64,000 bases of DNA from Nocardia rhizosphaerihabitans (lineage in GTDB: Bacteria > Actinomycetota > Actinomycetes > Mycobacteriales > Mycobacteriaceae): contig NZ_BMNE01000003.1 in the NCBI RefSeq assembly GCF_014646295.1, positions 615,965 to 679,964 of the forward strand, in the 5' to 3' direction. Positions 24,206 through 36,002 of this stretch are shown here, piece by piece. The first letter of the stretch is position 1; each line of letters begins with the position of its first letter. The translations under genes were made by a program, and so were the position numbers. The notes under the pieces were generated by a model. The model was not told the DNA's origin. It did not search any database and saw nothing but the letters and a program-made list of their open reading frames with translations.

Positions 24206-25828
24206 TCAGCGGATGAGCGTGGCGGCCTCTTCGGCCAGGTTGAGCAGTGGCTGGGGGAAGACGCCCAACAGCAGCGTGGCGCCCGTGCTGAACGCGACCA
24301 CCAAAGTCGTCGCGAACGGTGCGGTCACGGTCGGGGCGTCGGCGGGGGGATCGGTGAAGAACATCAGCACGATCACCCGGACATAGAAGAACGCCGCGAT
24401 CGCGCTGGACACGACGCCGATGATGACCAGCGAGGTGTAGCCCGCACCCGATGCCGCCGCGAACACCGCGAACTTGCTGACGAAGCCGCTCGTCAGCGGC
24501 AAGCCGGCGAACGAGAGAAGCAGCAGCGCGAAAGCCGATGCCAGCCAGGGGGATCGGCGGCCCAGACCCGCCCACTGTGACAGCGCGGTCGCCTCGTCGC
24601 CGGAGGAATCGCGCACCAGGGTGACGACCGCGAAGGCGCCGACCGTGCCGAGACCGTAGGCCAGCAGGTAGAACAGGATCGCCGCGATACCCGCGCTGTC
24701 GGCGGCGACGAGGCCGACGAGCAGGAAGCCCGCGTGCGCGATCGAGGAATACGCGAGCATCCGCTTCACATCGGTCTGCGTGATCGCCATGACCGCGCCG
24801 ACAACCATCGTCGCCACCGCCACCGCCGCGAGCACCGGCCGCCAGTCGTCGCGCAGCGCATCGGCCGCCACCATCAGTACCCGCAGGGTCGCGCCGACCG
24901 CGGCGATCTTGGTGGCGGCGGCCATGAACGCGGTGATCGGTGTCGGCGCACCCTGGTAGACGTCGGGTACCCAGGCTTGGAACGGGACCGCGCCGATCTT
25001 GAACAGCAACCCGACGGCGAGCATCGCGATGCCGAGCAGTGCCAGCGTCGCGTTCTCGGGCTGCTTGTCCAGTGCCGCACCGATGCCGGGCAGCGAGACG
25101 GTGCCGGTCTGCCCGTACAGCAGGGCCACACCGTAGAGGAAGAACGCGGACGAGAACGCGCCGAGCAGGAAGTACTTCAGCGCCGCCTCCTGCGACAGCA
25201 ACCGCCTGCGCCGGGCCAGCCCGCACAGCAGATACAGCGGCAGCGACAGCACTTCGAGCGCGACGAACATCGTCAGCAGATCGTTCGAGGCAGGGAACAA
25301 CAGCAGGCCGCCGAGCGCGAGCATGGTCAGCGGGAACACCTCGGTGGTGGACACTCCGGCCCGCACAGCGGCCAGCTCGTGTGCGCTGCCCGGCACGGCC
25401 GACGCCTGCGGCGTGAACGCGTCGACACCCCGTTCCAGGACAGCGGCCGCCCGGCTCCAGGTCCCCGGCCCGCTGCGGGCCCGCGGAACTGCGCCCCGCT
25501 CGGCGATCAACAGCAGACCGAGCAGCGCGACCAGCAGGATCGTGCCCTGCATGAACAGGGTCACGCCGTCGACCGCGACGGCACCCACGACGGCGGTGCT
25601 CTCGGTCCCGGCGAGCAGGGTCACGGCAACCAATGCGCCGATCACACCGGCCAGGCTGAGCACCACCTGCGTGAGGTAGCGGAAAGGCCGGGGCACGAAC
25701 GCCTCGACCAACACACCGACCACGCCGACCGCGAACACGATCAGCATCGGTGCGAGCAGGTGGTATTCGATGCTCGGTGCGGGCAGGGTGGCCGCGAGCT
25801 CGTTGATGGTCACGGAGTCCGTCCTCAT
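24206..25828 (-). CDS. nuoN: NADH-quinone oxidoreductase subunit N
   Basis: A 540-residue proton-pumping antiporter-like subunit of complex I. It has about 14 helices, the conserved lysine helix LLSQEAALKYFLLGAFSSAF (~215) and FKIGAVPFQAWVPDVYQGAP (~295), with the TQTDVKRMLAYSSIAHAG segment (~365). An insert of charged residues (RGAVPRARSGPGTWSRAA) near residue 110 is typical of actinobacterial NuoN. Its ATG overlaps the nuoM stop. Last nuo gene. Confidence 0.95.
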   Translation of the reverse strand: MRTDSVTINELAATLPAPSIEYHLLAPMLIVFAVGVVGVLVEAFVPRPFRYLTQVVLSLAGVIGALVAVTLLAGTESTAVVGAVAVDGVTLFMQGTILLVALLGLLLIAERGAVPRARSGPGTWSRAAAVLERGVDAFTPQASAVPGSAHELAAVRAGVSTTEVFPLTMLALGGLLLFPASNDLLTMFVALEVLSLPLYLLCGLARRRRLLSQEAALKYFLLGAFSSAFFLYGVALLYGQTGTVSLPGIGAALDKQPENATLALLGIAMLAVGLLFKIGAVPFQAWVPDVYQGAPTPITAFMAAATKIAAVGATLRVLMVAADALRDDWRPVLAAVAVATMVVGAVMAITQTDVKRMLAYSSIAHAGFLLVGLVAADSAGIAAILFYLLAYGLGTVGAFAVVTLVRDSSGDEATALSQWAGLGRRSPWLASAFALLLLSFAGLPLTSGFVSKFAVFAAASGAGYTSLVIIGVVSSAIAAFFYVRVIVLMFFTDPPADAPTVTAPFATTLVVAFSTGATLLLGVFPQPLLNLAEEAATLIR

Positions 25829-27447
25829 TTGTGTCCGCCTGCGGGCGGGGCGGCCGCACCTGCTTCGGGAGCGGGGACCGTCGGAGCGGGATCGTGCTTA
25901 CCGATCGTCGAGAGGGTGTGTCCCACCGCGGGATCCACCAGGTCCAGGACCGGTTTCGGGTAGAAGCCGAGCGCCAGCAGGGCGACAAGCAGCGGCACCA
26001 CGACCGCGAGTTCGCGTGGCACCAGGTCACGCAGGTGCTCGTTGCCCTTCTTCACCGGGCCCGTCATCATCCGCTGGTACATCCACAGCACGTAGATCGC
26101 GGCCAGCACCAGCGCACCGGTCGCGACGACCGCCGCCACCTTGTACTTGGCGAAGGTGCCGATGAGGACCAGGAATTCGCTGACGAACGGTGCGAGACCC
26201 GGCAGGGACAGGGTGGCCAGACCCGCGATCAAGAACGTGCCCGCCAGCACCGGCGCGACCTTCTGCACGCCGCCGAACTCGGCGATCATCCTGGTGCCGC
26301 GCCGCGAGACGAGGAATCCGGCGATGAGGAACAGTGCGGCCGTGGACAGTCCGTGGTTGACCATGTAGAGCGCCGCCCCGGACTGTGCCTGGGTGGTCAT
26401 GGCGAAGATGCCGAGGATGATGAACCCGAAGTGCGAGATCGAGGTGTAGGCGATCAGGCGCATCACGTCGGTCTGCCCGATGGCGAGCAGCGCGCCGTAG
26501 ACGATGCCGATCACCGCGAGGGTGATCACCAACGGCGCGAACGCATCCGAGGCGAGCGGGAACAGCAGCAGGCAGTACCGGAGCATGCCGAACGTGCCGA
26601 CCTTGTCGACCACGGCCATCATCAGCACCGCGCTCGACGGGGTGGCCGAGACGGCGGCGTCGGGCAGCCAGGTGTGCAGCGGCCACAGCGGCGCCTTCAC
26701 CGCGAACGCGAACATGAAACCGAGGAACAGCGCGTTCACCACCGCGGTGCTGCCACCGAGCTGCCCGTTGTTGGCCGCGGCGACGACGGTCCGCAGGTCG
26801 AAGGTGCCCGCCGAGCCCTCGCCGAGCCCTGCCTGTGCGGTCAGCACGTAGAGCCCGATGACCGCGGCGAGCATGATGAGTCCGCCGAACAGGTTGTACA
26901 GCAGGAACTTCACCGCGGCCCGCGACCGCTGTGCGCGGATGGCGGCGTCGCTGGTGCGTGCTCCGAAGCCGCCGACGAGGAAGTACATCGGGATGAGCAT
27001 CGCTTCGAAGAAGATGTAGAACAGCAGGATATCGAGGGCGAGGAAGGAGATCAGCACCATGGACTCGACCAGCAGCATCAACGCCATGTAGATGTGGGCG
27101 GACCTGCGTCCCCCGCCTGCAGCGGTGTCGTCGTGCCAGCCTGCCAGGATCAGCAACGGCATCAGCAGCGCCGTCAGCAGCACGAGGACGGTGGCGATGC
27201 CGTCGAGACCGAGGGTGTAGCCGACGCCGAACGCCGGAATCCATTCGTGCGATTCGACGAACTGGTATTGCTCACCGCCCGGCTGGAACCGGACCGTCAC
27301 CGTGACGGCGACCGCGAGCACACCGATCGACACCGCGAAAGCCAGTGCGCGGGCCACATTCCGGTGCGCGGCGGGCACCGCGAGCACCACCGCAGCGCCG
27401 ACCGCAGGGGCGAGCCAGAGCGTCGTCAGCCAGGGAAACGAGTTCAC
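25825..27447 (-). CDS. nuoM: NADH-quinone oxidoreductase subunit M
   Basis: A 540-residue antiporter-like membrane subunit. It shows [20 protein letters not shown] with the essential Glu (~130-150), [20 protein letters not shown] (~250) and [19 protein letters not shown] (~330). GTG start at 27447 overlaps the nuoL stop (GTGA). The C-terminal ~25 residues are Ala/Pro-rich. Confidence 0.95.
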   Translation of the reverse strand: MNSFPWLTTLWLAPAVGAAVVLAVPAAHRNVARALAFAVSIGVLAVAVTVTVRFQPGGEQYQFVESHEWIPAFGVGYTLGLDGIATVLVLLTALLMPLLILAGWHDDTAAGGGRRSAHIYMALMLLVESMVLISFLALDILLFYIFFEAMLIPMYFLVGGFGARTSDAAIRAQRSRAAVKFLLYNLFGGLIMLAAVIGLYVLTAQAGLGEGSAGTFDLRTVVAAANNGQLGGSTAVVNALFLGFMFAFAVKAPLWPLHTWLPDAAVSATPSSAVLMMAVVDKVGTFGMLRYCLLLFPLASDAFAPLVITLAVIGIVYGALLAIGQTDVMRLIAYTSISHFGFIILGIFAMTTQAQSGAALYMVNHGLSTAALFLIAGFLVSRRGTRMIAEFGGVQKVAPVLAGTFLIAGLATLSLPGLAPFVSEFLVLIGTFAKYKVAAVVATGALVLAAIYVLWMYQRMMTGPVKKGNEHLRDLVPRELAVVVPLLVALLALGFYPKPVLDLVDPAVGHTLSTIGKHDPAPTVPAPEAGAAAPPAGGHK

Positions 27448-29330
27448 CAGAACCTCACCGCCAGCAGGGCAGCGGCCACCAGGGCCGCGCCGGTGAACAT
27501 GGACAGGGCGTAGGAACGCACGAAACCGGTCTGTATCCGCCGGATCCGCGCCGACAGTCCGCCGATTCCGGCGGCCGTGCCGTTGACGATGCCGTCGACA
27601 CCGCGCGCGTCGAGGAACACCAGCGCGCGGGTGAGGTGGCGACCGGGACGCTCGAACGCCGCCTCGTTGACCGCATCGCCGTAGAGATCCTTCCGCGCGG
27701 CGGTCGTGAACACCGTGACCTTCTCGGGTGCGATCTCCGGGACCGGACTCTCGGCGTACTTGCGGTAGGCGATCGCGACACCGATGGCGACGGCGGTCAA
27801 CGCCAGCGCGGTGACCACACCGGCAGGCACGACGGGTTCCGCGTGATGCGAGCCGACGACCGGTTCGAGCCAGTGCTGCAGCGAGGAACCCCAGACGAAC
27901 ATTCCGCCTGCGAAGACGGAACCGAACGCGAGCAGGATCATCGGCCCGGTCATCACCGCGGGCGCTTCGTGCGGGTGGGTGTCGGGCTTCCAGCGGCGCT
28001 CGCCGAAGAACGTCATCAGCATGACGCGTGTCATGTAGAACGCGGTGAGCGCGGCGCCGACGAGGGTGACCGTGCCGAGCAGGATCCCGGTCGCGCCGCC
28101 GTAGTCGAAGGCGACCTCGATGATCTTGTCCTTGGAGAAGAAGCCGGAGAACGGCGGGACCCCGATGATCGCCAGATAGCCGAGACCGAAGGTGACGTAG
28201 GTGATCGGCAGCAGCGTGCGCAGACCGCCGTAGCGCCGCATGTCGGTCTCGTCGTTCATCGCGTGCATCACCGAACCGGCGCCGAGGAACAGACCCGCCT
28301 TGAAGAAGCCGTGGGTGAGCAGGTGCATGATCGCGAACGCGTAGCCGGCCGGGCCGAGACCGACCGCCAGGATCATGTACCCGATCTGACTCATCGTCGA
28401 GGCCGCCAGTGCCTTCTTGATGTCGTCCTTGGCACAGCCGACGATGGCGCCGAACAGCAACGTCACCGCGCCGACGGCGATGACCGCGGTGCGCGCGTCG
28501 GGTGCGAGGTTGTAGATCGGGTTGGAACGGGCGATGAGGTACACGCCCGCGGTGACCATGGTGGCCGCGTGGATGAGCGCCGAGACCGGCGTCGGGCCTT
28601 CCATCGCGTCACCGAGCCAGGACTGCAGCGGCACCTGCGCGGACTTGCCGCACGCGGCCAGCAACAGCAGCAACCCGATCGCGGTGAGCGTGCCCTCGCT
28701 CGCACCGGGCGTCGCGGCGAAGACGGTGCGGAAGTCGAACGAACCGAACACCGCGAACATCGTCATCATGGCGATCGCCAGGCCCATGTCACCGACCCGG
28801 TTCACCACGAATGCCTTCTTGGCTGCCGTTGCGGCCGAGGGCTTTTCGTACCAGAAGCCGATCAGCAGGTAGGACGCGAGACCGACGCCTTCCCAGCCGA
28901 GGTAGAGCACCAGGTAGTTGTCGGCCAGGACCAGCACGAGCATGGCGGCCAGGAACAGGTTGAGGTAGCCGAAGAACCGGCGCTTGCCCGGGTCGTCGCT
29001 CATGTAGCCGATCGAGTACAGGTGGATCAGCGATCCGACGCCGGTGATGAGCAGGGCGAAGCAGATCGAGAGCTGATCGAGTTGCAGCCCGAACCCGACC
29101 TGGAGGTCACCGACCGGGACCCACTCGAACAGTTCCTGGTGGATCGCGCGGTCGGCGTCGGCGCGACCGAGCATGTCGACGAACGCGACGGCGGCGACCA
29201 CGAAGGAGGCCAGTGCCGCGGCGGTGCCGAGGTAGGCGCCCCAGCGGTCGGCGAAACGCCCGAGCAGGAGCAGCACGATCGCGCCCGCGAGCGGGAGGGC
29301 GGGCAGCAGCCACAACGTTGCGGTGCCCAT
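27444..29330 (-). CDS. nuoL: NADH-quinone oxidoreductase subunit L
   Basis: A 628-residue subunit, the most distal proton channel of complex I. Motifs are [20 protein letters not shown] (~145), [20 protein letters not shown] (~230), [24 protein letters not shown] segment (~310) and the C-terminal amphipathic lateral helix region (~540-600). ATG 29330 lies 1 nt after the nuoK stop. Confidence 0.96.
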   Translation of the reverse strand: MGTATLWLLPALPLAGAIVLLLLGRFADRWGAYLGTAAALASFVVAAVAFVDMLGRADADRAIHQELFEWVPVGDLQVGFGLQLDQLSICFALLITGVGSLIHLYSIGYMSDDPGKRRFFGYLNLFLAAMLVLVLADNYLVLYLGWEGVGLASYLLIGFWYEKPSAATAAKKAFVVNRVGDMGLAIAMMTMFAVFGSFDFRTVFAATPGASEGTLTAIGLLLLLAACGKSAQVPLQSWLGDAMEGPTPVSALIHAATMVTAGVYLIARSNPIYNLAPDARTAVIAVGAVTLLFGAIVGCAKDDIKKALAASTMSQIGYMILAVGLGPAGYAFAIMHLLTHGFFKAGLFLGAGSVMHAMNDETDMRRYGGLRTLLPITYVTFGLGYLAIIGVPPFSGFFSKDKIIEVAFDYGGATGILLGTVTLVGAALTAFYMTRVMLMTFFGERRWKPDTHPHEAPAVMTGPMILLAFGSVFAGGMFVWGSSLQHWLEPVVGSHHAEPVVPAGVVTALALTAVAIGVAIAYRKYAESPVPEIAPEKVTVFTTAARKDLYGDAVNEAAFERPGRHLTRALVFLDARGVDGIVNGTAAGIGGLSARIRRIQTGFVRSYALSMFTGAALVAAALLAVRFW

Positions 29331-29331
29331 G

Positions 29332-29631
29332 TCAGAACTTCAGCAGGTTGGCGTCGTCGACCGAGGTCGACCGGCGGGCACGGAAGATCGTCATGATGAT
29401 GGCCAGGCCGACGACCACTTCGGCGGCCGCGACGACCATGGTGAAGAACGCGATCACCTGACCGTCGAGGTTGCTGTGCAGGCGGGCGAAGGTGACGAAC
29501 GCCAGGTTCACCGCGTTGAGCATCAGCTCGATGCACATGAACACCACGATGGCGTTGCGGCGCAACAGCACTCCCGCGGCGCCGATGGTGAACAGCAGCG
29601 CAGACAGGAACAGGTAGTTCTGGGGGTTCAC
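29332..29631 (-). CDS. nuoK: NADH-quinone oxidoreductase subunit K
   Basis: A 99-residue, three-helix subunit. The conserved membrane Glu pair is in [16 protein letters not shown] (~32-46) and [20 protein letters not shown] (~58-77). The GTG start at 29631 is set by family length and by its GTGA overlap with the nuoJ stop. Confidence 0.95.
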   Translation of the reverse strand: MNPQNYLFLSALLFTIGAAGVLLRRNAIVVFMCIELMLNAVNLAFVTFARLHSNLDGQVIAFFTMVVAAAEVVVGLAIIMTIFRARRSTSVDDANLLKF

Positions 29632-30449
29632 CGGGTGCCTTCCTCGTCGGCCGTCGGGGTGACGTCGCTGCCCGTACCGACCGAGAGCGCGGCGGCCTCG
29701 GTGTGGGCGCGGGTGCGGCGGTGACGCAGGATCGTGCTCACCGACAGTTCGGCGAAGGTGCCGTCGGGGAGTTGAGCCGGGCTGTCGACTGCGTTGTGAC
29801 GGGCGTAGACGCCCGGGGTGGGTTGCGGGGTGACGCGTTCGCCCGCGGTGCGGAACCGGTCGCGTGACATCTCGCGCTGACCGCGCCGCGGCGTGAAGTG
29901 GTCTCGGTGCGCGAGCACCATCGCGCCGATGGTCGCGGTGATCAGCAGCGCGCCGGTGAGTTCGAACGCCCACACATAGCGCAGGAAGATCAGTTCGGCC
30001 AGTTCGGCGATGACGTCACGACCACCGAATCCACGCCCGGGGTAGCTGGTCGCGCTGTCGCGCAGCGCAGCGCCGATGCCGCCGATGAGCAGCAGCCCGA
30101 ACCCGAGACCGACGATCGCGGCGGCGATCCGCTGTCCGCGCAACGTTTCCCGCAGTGATTCGGCCGAGTCGACGCCGACGAGCATCAGCACGAACAGGAA
30201 CAGCATCATCACCGCGCCGGTGTAGACCACGATCTGCACGACGCCGAGGAACAGGGCGCCCTGGGCGATGTAGAACACGGCGAGCGCGATCATGGTGGCG
30301 GCCAGGCAGATGGCCGAATGCACGGCCTTGGCGGCGGTGACCATGCCGAGGGCGCCGAGCACGGCGATCGGGGCAAGCACCCAGAACAGCACGGCCTCCC
30401 CGGTGGAGGTGGACGCGATCTCGGCGGCCAGTACGTGTGCGGTGGTCAT
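29628..30449 (-). CDS. nuoJ: NADH-quinone oxidoreductase subunit J
   Basis: A 273-residue subunit with five helices in the first ~175 residues (for example [40 protein letters not shown], with the pi-bulge region [10 protein letters not shown]). The hydrophilic C-terminal ~95 residues (ending [12 protein letters not shown]) are a typical actinobacterial extension. ATG overlaps the preceding stop. Confidence 0.94.
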   Translation of the reverse strand: MTTAHVLAAEIASTSTGEAVLFWVLAPIAVLGALGMVTAAKAVHSAICLAATMIALAVFYIAQGALFLGVVQIVVYTGAVMMLFLFVLMLVGVDSAESLRETLRGQRIAAAIVGLGFGLLLIGGIGAALRDSATSYPGRGFGGRDVIAELAELIFLRYVWAFELTGALLITATIGAMVLAHRDHFTPRRGQREMSRDRFRTAGERVTPQPTPGVYARHNAVDSPAQLPDGTFAELSVSTILRHRRTRAHTEAAALSVGTGSDVTPTADEEGTR

Positions 30450-32230
30450 CGCAGCACCTCTTCCGACGTGGTGGGGCCGACCCGGCCCAGGTAGTAGTCG
30501 GCCTCGTCGGTGCCGGGCGCCATCGCGTGCGGCGGGGCGGTCATGCCGTCCTGGAGGGGAGCGAGGAGGCGGTCCTTCTCGTAGATCAGGTCGGCGCGGT
30601 TGTCATCGGTGAGCTCGTATTCGTTGGTCATCGTGAGCGCCCGGGTGGGGCAGGCCTCGATGCACAGGCCGCAGCCGATGCAGCGCAGATAGTTGATCTG
30701 GTAGACGCGGCCGTACCGTTCACCGGGGGAAAAGCGTTCGTCCTCGGTGTTGTCGGCGCCTTCGACGAAGATGGCGTCGGCGGGGCACGCCCACGCGCAC
30801 AGTTCGCAGCCGATGCACTTCTCCAGGCCGTCGGCGTACCGGTTGAGCTGGTGGCGGCCGTGATAGCGCGGCGCGGTCGGCACCTTCTGCTCGGGGTAGG
30901 ACTCGGTGTTGGGCTTCTTGAACATCGTGGCCGCGGTGACCGCGAAGCCCGCGAGCGGTTCGAACAGGCCGATCTCGGGCTGATCGCCGGCCGGGCGCGG
31001 CGGCATCGGCGGGACCGGGAACCCGAGGAACACCGGGGATTTCGCGGGTTCCTCGGGCAGCGGTGGCAGTCCCTCGGCGCGGCCAGCGCGCAGGAACATC
31101 GCGATCATCGCCGCGGTGATGAGGATGCCGACGGTCACCAGGATCGCGGTCTGGCCGGGAATGCCCTCGATGTCGAGCACCCGGGCGGTGGCCACGATCA
31201 TCACCCACACCAGCGAGGTGGGGATGAGCAGTTTCCAGCCGAGGTTCATGAACTGGTCGTAGCGCAGGCGGGGCAGGGTGCCGCGCAGCCAGACGAACAC
31301 GAACAGGAACGTCCATACCTTGGCGGTGAACCACAGCAGCGGCCACCAGCCGGAATTGGCGCCCTCCCACAGGCTGATCGGGAACGGCGCCCGCCAGCCG
31401 CCGAGGAACAGCGTGGTCGCCAGCGCGGACACCGTGGCCATGTTGACGTATTCGGCGAGCATGAACATCGCGAACTTGAGCGAGGAGTACTCGGTGTGGA
31501 AGCCACCGACCAGCTCGCCTTCGGCTTCGGGCAGGTCGAACGGCGCCCGGTTGGTCTCGCCGACCATCGCCACGCAGTAGATCAGGAACGAGGGCAGCAG
31601 CAGGAAGACGTACCAGGTGCCTTCCTGGGCGGTCACGATCCCGGAGGTCGCCATGGTCCCGGACAGCAGGAACACCGTCGCGAACGTCAGCGCCATCGCG
31701 ATCTCGTAGGAGATCACCTGCGCGGTGGAACGCAGACCGCCGAGCAGCGGATACGTCGAACCCGACGACCAGCCGGCCAGCACGATGCCGTACACGCCGA
31801 TGGAGGTGATGGCGAGGATATAGAGGACGCCGACGGGCATGTCGGTCAGCTGCAGCGGTGTGCGCTGGCCCAGGATCGACACTTCCGGGCCGAACGGGAT
31901 GACCGCGAACGCCATGAACGCCGGGATCACCGAGATGATCGGGGCGAGCACGAAGATCGGCTTGTCCACGATCGCCGGGATGATGTCTTCCTTGAGCGCC
32001 ATCTTCACGCCGTCGGCGATGGACTGGAACATGCCCTTCGGGCCGACCCGGTTGGGGCCGAGGCGCATCTGCATCCTGGCGACGACTTTGCGTTCGGCGT
32101 ACACCGCGATCAGCGGCACCAGCATCAGGTACACGAACACACCGAGTGCTTTGAGTACCACCAGCCAGAGCGGGTCGGTGCCGAAGACAGGTGCCGAATC
32201 GGCCGCGAGGTGCAGCACGGGATCACTCAT
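30446..32230 (-). CDS. nuoHI: NuoH-NuoI fusion (complex I membrane arm and 2x[4Fe-4S] subunit in one frame)
   Basis: One uninterrupted frame of 594 codons. Residues 1-~415 are NuoH: nine helices, the quinone-site loop [20 protein letters not shown] (~225-244) and [15 protein letters not shown]. From ~418 NuoI begins ([19 protein letters not shown]), with two ferredoxin-type clusters [16 protein letters not shown] (~472-487) and [16 protein letters not shown] (~517-532). The usual stop and start between them are absent; the codon where NuoI Met is expected is ATC (about 30971-30973). NuoH and NuoI contact each other at the quinone site, so a tether is structurally plausible. A sequencing error could also join them. 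Confidence 0.9.
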   Translation of the reverse strand: MSDPVLHLAADSAPVFGTDPLWLVVLKALGVFVYLMLVPLIAVYAERKVVARMQMRLGPNRVGPKGMFQSIADGVKMALKEDIIPAIVDKPIFVLAPIISVIPAFMAFAVIPFGPEVSILGQRTPLQLTDMPVGVLYILAITSIGVYGIVLAGWSSGSTYPLLGGLRSTAQVISYEIAMALTFATVFLLSGTMATSGIVTAQEGTWYVFLLLPSFLIYCVAMVGETNRAPFDLPEAEGELVGGFHTEYSSLKFAMFMLAEYVNMATVSALATTLFLGGWRAPFPISLWEGANSGWWPLLWFTAKVWTFLFVFVWLRGTLPRLRYDQFMNLGWKLLIPTSLVWVMIVATARVLDIEGIPGQTAILVTVGILITAAMIAMFLRAGRAEGLPPLPEEPAKSPVFLGFPVPPMPPRPAGDQPEIGLFEPLAGFAVTAATMFKKPNTESYPEQKVPTAPRYHGRHQLNRYADGLEKCIGCELCAWACPADAIFVEGADNTEDERFSPGERYGRVYQINYLRCIGCGLCIEACPTRALTMTNEYELTDDNRADLIYEKDRLLAPLQDGMTAPPHAMAPGTDEADYYLGRVGPTTSEEVLR

Positions 32231-34682
32231 GACGGTGTTCCTTCATCCTGTCGTCGGCGCGGCGCAGGCGCACCACGGCGCCTGGCGTCACGCCGAGGGC
32301 GGCGGCGACCGTCGAACCGGGTGAGTGCAGCGGCAGCCACACGACCCGGTCGGGCAGGTCCGTGATCATCAGCGGCAGGGTGATCTCGCCGCGGTCGGTG
32401 GAGACGATGACGTGGTCGGCGTCGTCCGCTTCGATCTCGGCGGCGGTCGCGGCCGACAGGCGCGCCACCGGCGGGCGGGCGATGCCTGCGAGGTTGGGTT
32501 CGCCGTCCTGCATGCGGCCCGCATCGAGCAGCATCCGCCAGCCGGCGAGGATCGCGGTACCGGGCCCGGGCACCGGACGGGTCTGGCTGGTCATGTCCGG
32601 AGCGGAGATCGGTGCACCGGTCCACGCGCCGAGGGCGTCGAGTTCGGTGCGGGCGGACGCCGGGTCTGGCAGGTTGATCGGCACGCCCATTTCGGCGGCG
32701 AGGGAGTGCAGTACCCGCAGGTCCGACAGCGGTGCGGCGACTCGGCGGGTGGTGTCGAGTGGTGCGGCGGTGAACGGGCGTGGCCTGCCCTCCCAGGTGC
32801 GGAAGGTGCCGGATTTCTCCATGACGGAGGCGACCGGGAAGACGACGTCGGCGCGTTCGGTGACGGCGCTGTGGCGCAGCTCCAGGCTGACGACGAAGCG
32901 GGCGGCGTCGATGGCGGCCAGTGCCGCGGCCGGGTCCGGCATGTCGACCGGGTCGACGCCGCCGATGACCAGTGCGCCGAGCTGTGCGGCGCTGGCCAGG
33001 ATGCCCGCCGTGTCGCGCCCGAGGGTGACGGGCAGTTCCGCGGCCTGCCACCGGTGCCGAACCTGTTGACGCGCGGCGGGATCGACGACCGGCCTGCCGC
33101 CGGGCAGCAGCCCGGGCAGCGCGCCGGCTTCCAGTGCACCGCGCTCACCCGCCCGACGCGGCACCCACGCGAGCCCGGCGCCGGTGGTGTCGGCCAGGCG
33201 GATCACCGCCGACAGCGCGCCGGGGCTTCCCGCGAGTCGCTCGCCGGCCATGATGACCGCTCCCGGCGTGCGCAGCAGCGCCATGAGTTCGGCTGCGTCC
33301 GTCGATGTTTCGGCACCGATGGCGTCGAGGACACCGGCTTCGCCGCAGGGCGGGGTCTGGATCAGCGCACCCGACATGCGTTCGAGCCCACGGGAAGCGA
33401 ACGGCGCCAGCGACACCACGCGCGTGCCGCGAGTCCGGGCGGCCTTGCGCAGCCGCAGGTAGACGATGGGCGATTCCTCTTCCGGCTCGAAACCCACCAG
33501 CAGCACGACGGGCGCAGCAGAGAGCGCCGTGTAGTCGACCTGGACACCCCGTCCGGCGATGCGGGCCGCGAGGAATCGTTCCTCCTCTTCGGAGTGCATC
33601 CGGCTGCGGAAGTCGATGTCGTTGGTGGCGAGCACCATGCGCGCGAACTTGCTGTAGGCGTAGGCCTCTTCTTCGGTGACGCGGCCGCCGACGAGCACGC
33701 CCGCGTTGCCGATCGCGGCCCGCAGTCCGGTCGCGGCGGCCGCGAGCGCCTCGGGCCAGGAGGCCGGTGCGAGCACGCCGTCCCAGCCGCGCACCAGCGG
33801 CGTGGTCAGGCGGTCGCGTTCGGTGGCGTAGGTGAAGGCCCAGCGGCCCTTGTCGCAGTTCCACTCCTCGTTGACCTGCGGGTCGTCACCGGCCAAGCGG
33901 CGCAGGACCTTTCCGCGCCGGTGATCGGTGCGCTGGGCGCAGCCGGAGGCGCAGTGCTCGCAGACACTCGGGGTGGACACCAGGTCGAACGGGCGCGCCC
34001 GGAACCGGTAGGAGGTGCCGGTGAGCGCGCCCACCGGACAGATCTGCACCGTATTGCCGGAGAAATAGGAGTCCAGTGGTTCGGCCTGGGCGATGCCGAC
34101 CTGTTGCAGCGCACCGCGATCCATCAGCTCGATGAACGGGTCGCCCGCGACCTGCTGGGAGAACCGGGTGCACCGCGCGCACAGCACGCACCGCTCCCGG
34201 TCCAGCAGCACCGCCGTGGACAGCGGGATCGGTTTCGGATAGGTGCGCTTTTCGCCCTCGAACCGCGAGTCGGCGCTGCCGGTCGACATCGCCTGGTTCT
34301 GCAGCGGGCATTCCCCGCCCTTGTCGCAGACCGGACAGTCCAGCGGATGATTGATCAGCAGCAGCTCCATCACACCGCGCTGGGCCTTCTCGGCGACCGG
34401 TGAGCTGAGCTGGGTCCGCACGACCATTCCGTCGGTGACCGGAATCGTGCAGGAGGCGACCGGCTTTCGCTGTCCTTCCACCTCGACGATGCACTGCCTG
34501 CAGGCACCGACCGGGTCGAGCAGGGGATGGTCGCAGAAGCGGGGGATCTGCACGCCGATCAGTTCGGCGGCGCGGATCACCAGGGTGCCCACGGGCACCT
34601 GGATGGTGGTGTCGTCGATGGTGACGCTCACCAGCTCGGCGGGAACCACCTCGCTGCTGTTGCCTGGCGCGATCGCTGTCAT
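32223..34682 (-). CDS. nuoG: NADH-quinone oxidoreductase subunit G
   Basis: An 819-residue iron-sulfur subunit. The [2Fe-2S] motif is [20 protein letters not shown] (~43-62); then [10 protein letters not shown] with the His-ligated cluster region, [10 protein letters not shown] and the NuoG-specific CEHCASGC (~230). The long C-terminal molybdopterin-oxidoreductase-like domain (~245-819) has no cofactor role. ATG 34682 follows GGAAGGG and overlaps the nuoF stop. The 3' end overlaps nuoH by 8 nt. Confidence 0.95.
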   Translation of the reverse strand: MTAIAPGNSSEVVPAELVSVTIDDTTIQVPVGTLVIRAAELIGVQIPRFCDHPLLDPVGACRQCIVEVEGQRKPVASCTIPVTDGMVVRTQLSSPVAEKAQRGVMELLLINHPLDCPVCDKGGECPLQNQAMSTGSADSRFEGEKRTYPKPIPLSTAVLLDRERCVLCARCTRFSQQVAGDPFIELMDRGALQQVGIAQAEPLDSYFSGNTVQICPVGALTGTSYRFRARPFDLVSTPSVCEHCASGCAQRTDHRRGKVLRRLAGDDPQVNEEWNCDKGRWAFTYATERDRLTTPLVRGWDGVLAPASWPEALAAAATGLRAAIGNAGVLVGGRVTEEEAYAYSKFARMVLATNDIDFRSRMHSEEEERFLAARIAGRGVQVDYTALSAAPVVLLVGFEPEEESPIVYLRLRKAARTRGTRVVSLAPFASRGLERMSGALIQTPPCGEAGVLDAIGAETSTDAAELMALLRTPGAVIMAGERLAGSPGALSAVIRLADTTGAGLAWVPRRAGERGALEAGALPGLLPGGRPVVDPAARQQVRHRWQAAELPVTLGRDTAGILASAAQLGALVIGGVDPVDMPDPAAALAAIDAARFVVSLELRHSAVTERADVVFPVASVMEKSGTFRTWEGRPRPFTAAPLDTTRRVAAPLSDLRVLHSLAAEMGVPINLPDPASARTELDALGAWTGAPISAPDMTSQTRPVPGPGTAILAGWRMLLDAGRMQDGEPNLAGIARPPVARLSAATAAEIEADDADHVIVSTDRGEITLPLMITDLPDRVVWLPLHSPGSTVAAALGVTPGAVVRLRRADDRMKEHRHE

Positions 34683-36001
34683 CGGTTCCCTTCCCCAGAG
34701 GCCCACACCGTGGCGCGAGCCGGATCGAACGGGCAGCCGCCGCGGCGCTGATGCTCGATGTACTCCTCGCGGAAGTACTTCAGCGAGGAGAAGATCGGGC
34801 TGGCCGCGCCGTCACCGAGCGCGCAGAACGACTTGCCGTTGATGTTGTCGGCGATGTCGGCGAGCTTGTCGAGGTCGGCCTCGGTGCCCTGGCCCGCTTC
34901 GAGCCTGCGCAGCAGTTGCACCAGCCAGTAGGTGCCCTCGCGACACGGTGTGCACTTGCCGCAGGATTCGTGGGCGTAGAACTCCGTCCAGCGCAGGACC
35001 GCGCGCACGACACAGGTGGTGTCGTCGAAGATCTGCAACGCCTTGGTGCCCAGCATGGATCCGGCGGCGGCGACACCTTCGTAGTCGAGAGCTACATCCA
35101 GATGCTCGGCGGTGAACAGCGGCGTCGACGAACCGCCCGGCGTCCAGAACTTGAGCGTGTGCCCCGCGCGGACGCCACCGGCGTAGGCGAGCAGTTCGCG
35201 CAGAGTGATGCCGAGGGGTGCCTCGTACTGGCCGGGCCGCGCGACGTGCCCGGACAGGGAGTACAGCGTGAATCCGGGTGATTTCTCGCTGCCCATCGAC
35301 CGGAACCATTCGGTGCCCTTGCGCAGGATCGACGGCACGCTGGCAATGGATTCGACATTGTTGACGACCGTCGGGCACGCATAGAGCCCGGCGACAGCGG
35401 GAAACGGCGGTCGCAACCTGGGCTGGCCGCGCCTGCCTTCCAGCGAATCGAGCAGTGCGGTCTCTTCGCCGCAGATGTAGGCGCCCGCACCCGCGTGCAC
35501 GATCAGTTCCAGGTCGAAGCCGGAGTCGAGGATGTTCCGGCCGAGGTAGCCCGCCTCGTAGGCTTCGGCGACGGCGGCCTGCAGCCTGCGCAGGACCGGC
35601 ACCACTTCGCCGCGCACATAGATGAACGCGGTGGCCGCGCGGATCGCGTAGGAGGCGATCACCACCCCTTCGATGAGGGTGTGCGGGGTGGCCAGCATCA
35701 GCGGAATGTCTTTGCAGGTACCGGGTTCGGATTCGTCGGCGTTGACGACGAGGTAGTGCGGTTTCGTCGTGCCGTCGGGGCCGGGTCCCTGCGGGATGAA
35801 CGACCACTTCATGCCGGTCGGGAAGCCGGCACCGCCGCGTCCGCGCAGGCCGGCGTCCTTCACCGTCTGGATCACGTCGTCGGGTGCCATGCGCAGGGCG
35901 GCGCGCAGGCCCTCGTAGCCGCCGGTGGCACGGTAGCTGTCGATGGTCCAGGACTGGGGGCGGTCCCAGTGCTCACTGAGAACGGGGGTGAGTGTGGTCA
36001 T
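34679..36001 (-). CDS. nuoF: NADH-quinone oxidoreductase subunit F (NADH/FMN-binding)
   Basis: A 440-residue subunit holding the NADH and FMN sites. Glycine-rich [16 protein letters not shown] (~53-68), the FMN region [12 protein letters not shown] (~90) and [16 protein letters not shown] (~170), and the N3 [4Fe-4S] motif [12 protein letters not shown] (~345). Start 36001 is chosen at [12 protein letters not shown]; it lies 1 nt after the nuoE stop. Confidence 0.95.
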   Translation of the reverse strand: MTTLTPVLSEHWDRPQSWTIDSYRATGGYEGLRAALRMAPDDVIQTVKDAGLRGRGGAGFPTGMKWSFIPQGPGPDGTTKPHYLVVNADESEPGTCKDIPLMLATPHTLIEGVVIASYAIRAATAFIYVRGEVVPVLRRLQAAVAEAYEAGYLGRNILDSGFDLELIVHAGAGAYICGEETALLDSLEGRRGQPRLRPPFPAVAGLYACPTVVNNVESIASVPSILRKGTEWFRSMGSEKSPGFTLYSLSGHVARPGQYEAPLGITLRELLAYAGGVRAGHTLKFWTPGGSSTPLFTAEHLDVALDYEGVAAAGSMLGTKALQIFDDTTCVVRAVLRWTEFYAHESCGKCTPCREGTYWLVQLLRRLEAGQGTEADLDKLADIADNINGKSFCALGDGAASPIFSSLKYFREEYIEHQRRGGCPFDPARATVWASGEGNR

Positions 36002-36002
36002 C

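Noticed and set aside
27345..29396. 683-codon plus-strand open frame opposite nuoL/nuoM
   Set aside because: Antisense shadow of high-GC genes: no domain, Arg/Asp/His-rich; nuoL and nuoM on the other strand are certain.
32325..34403. 692-codon plus-strand open frame opposite nuoG
   Set aside because: Same antisense effect; the translation is low-complexity and nuoG fully accounts for the region.
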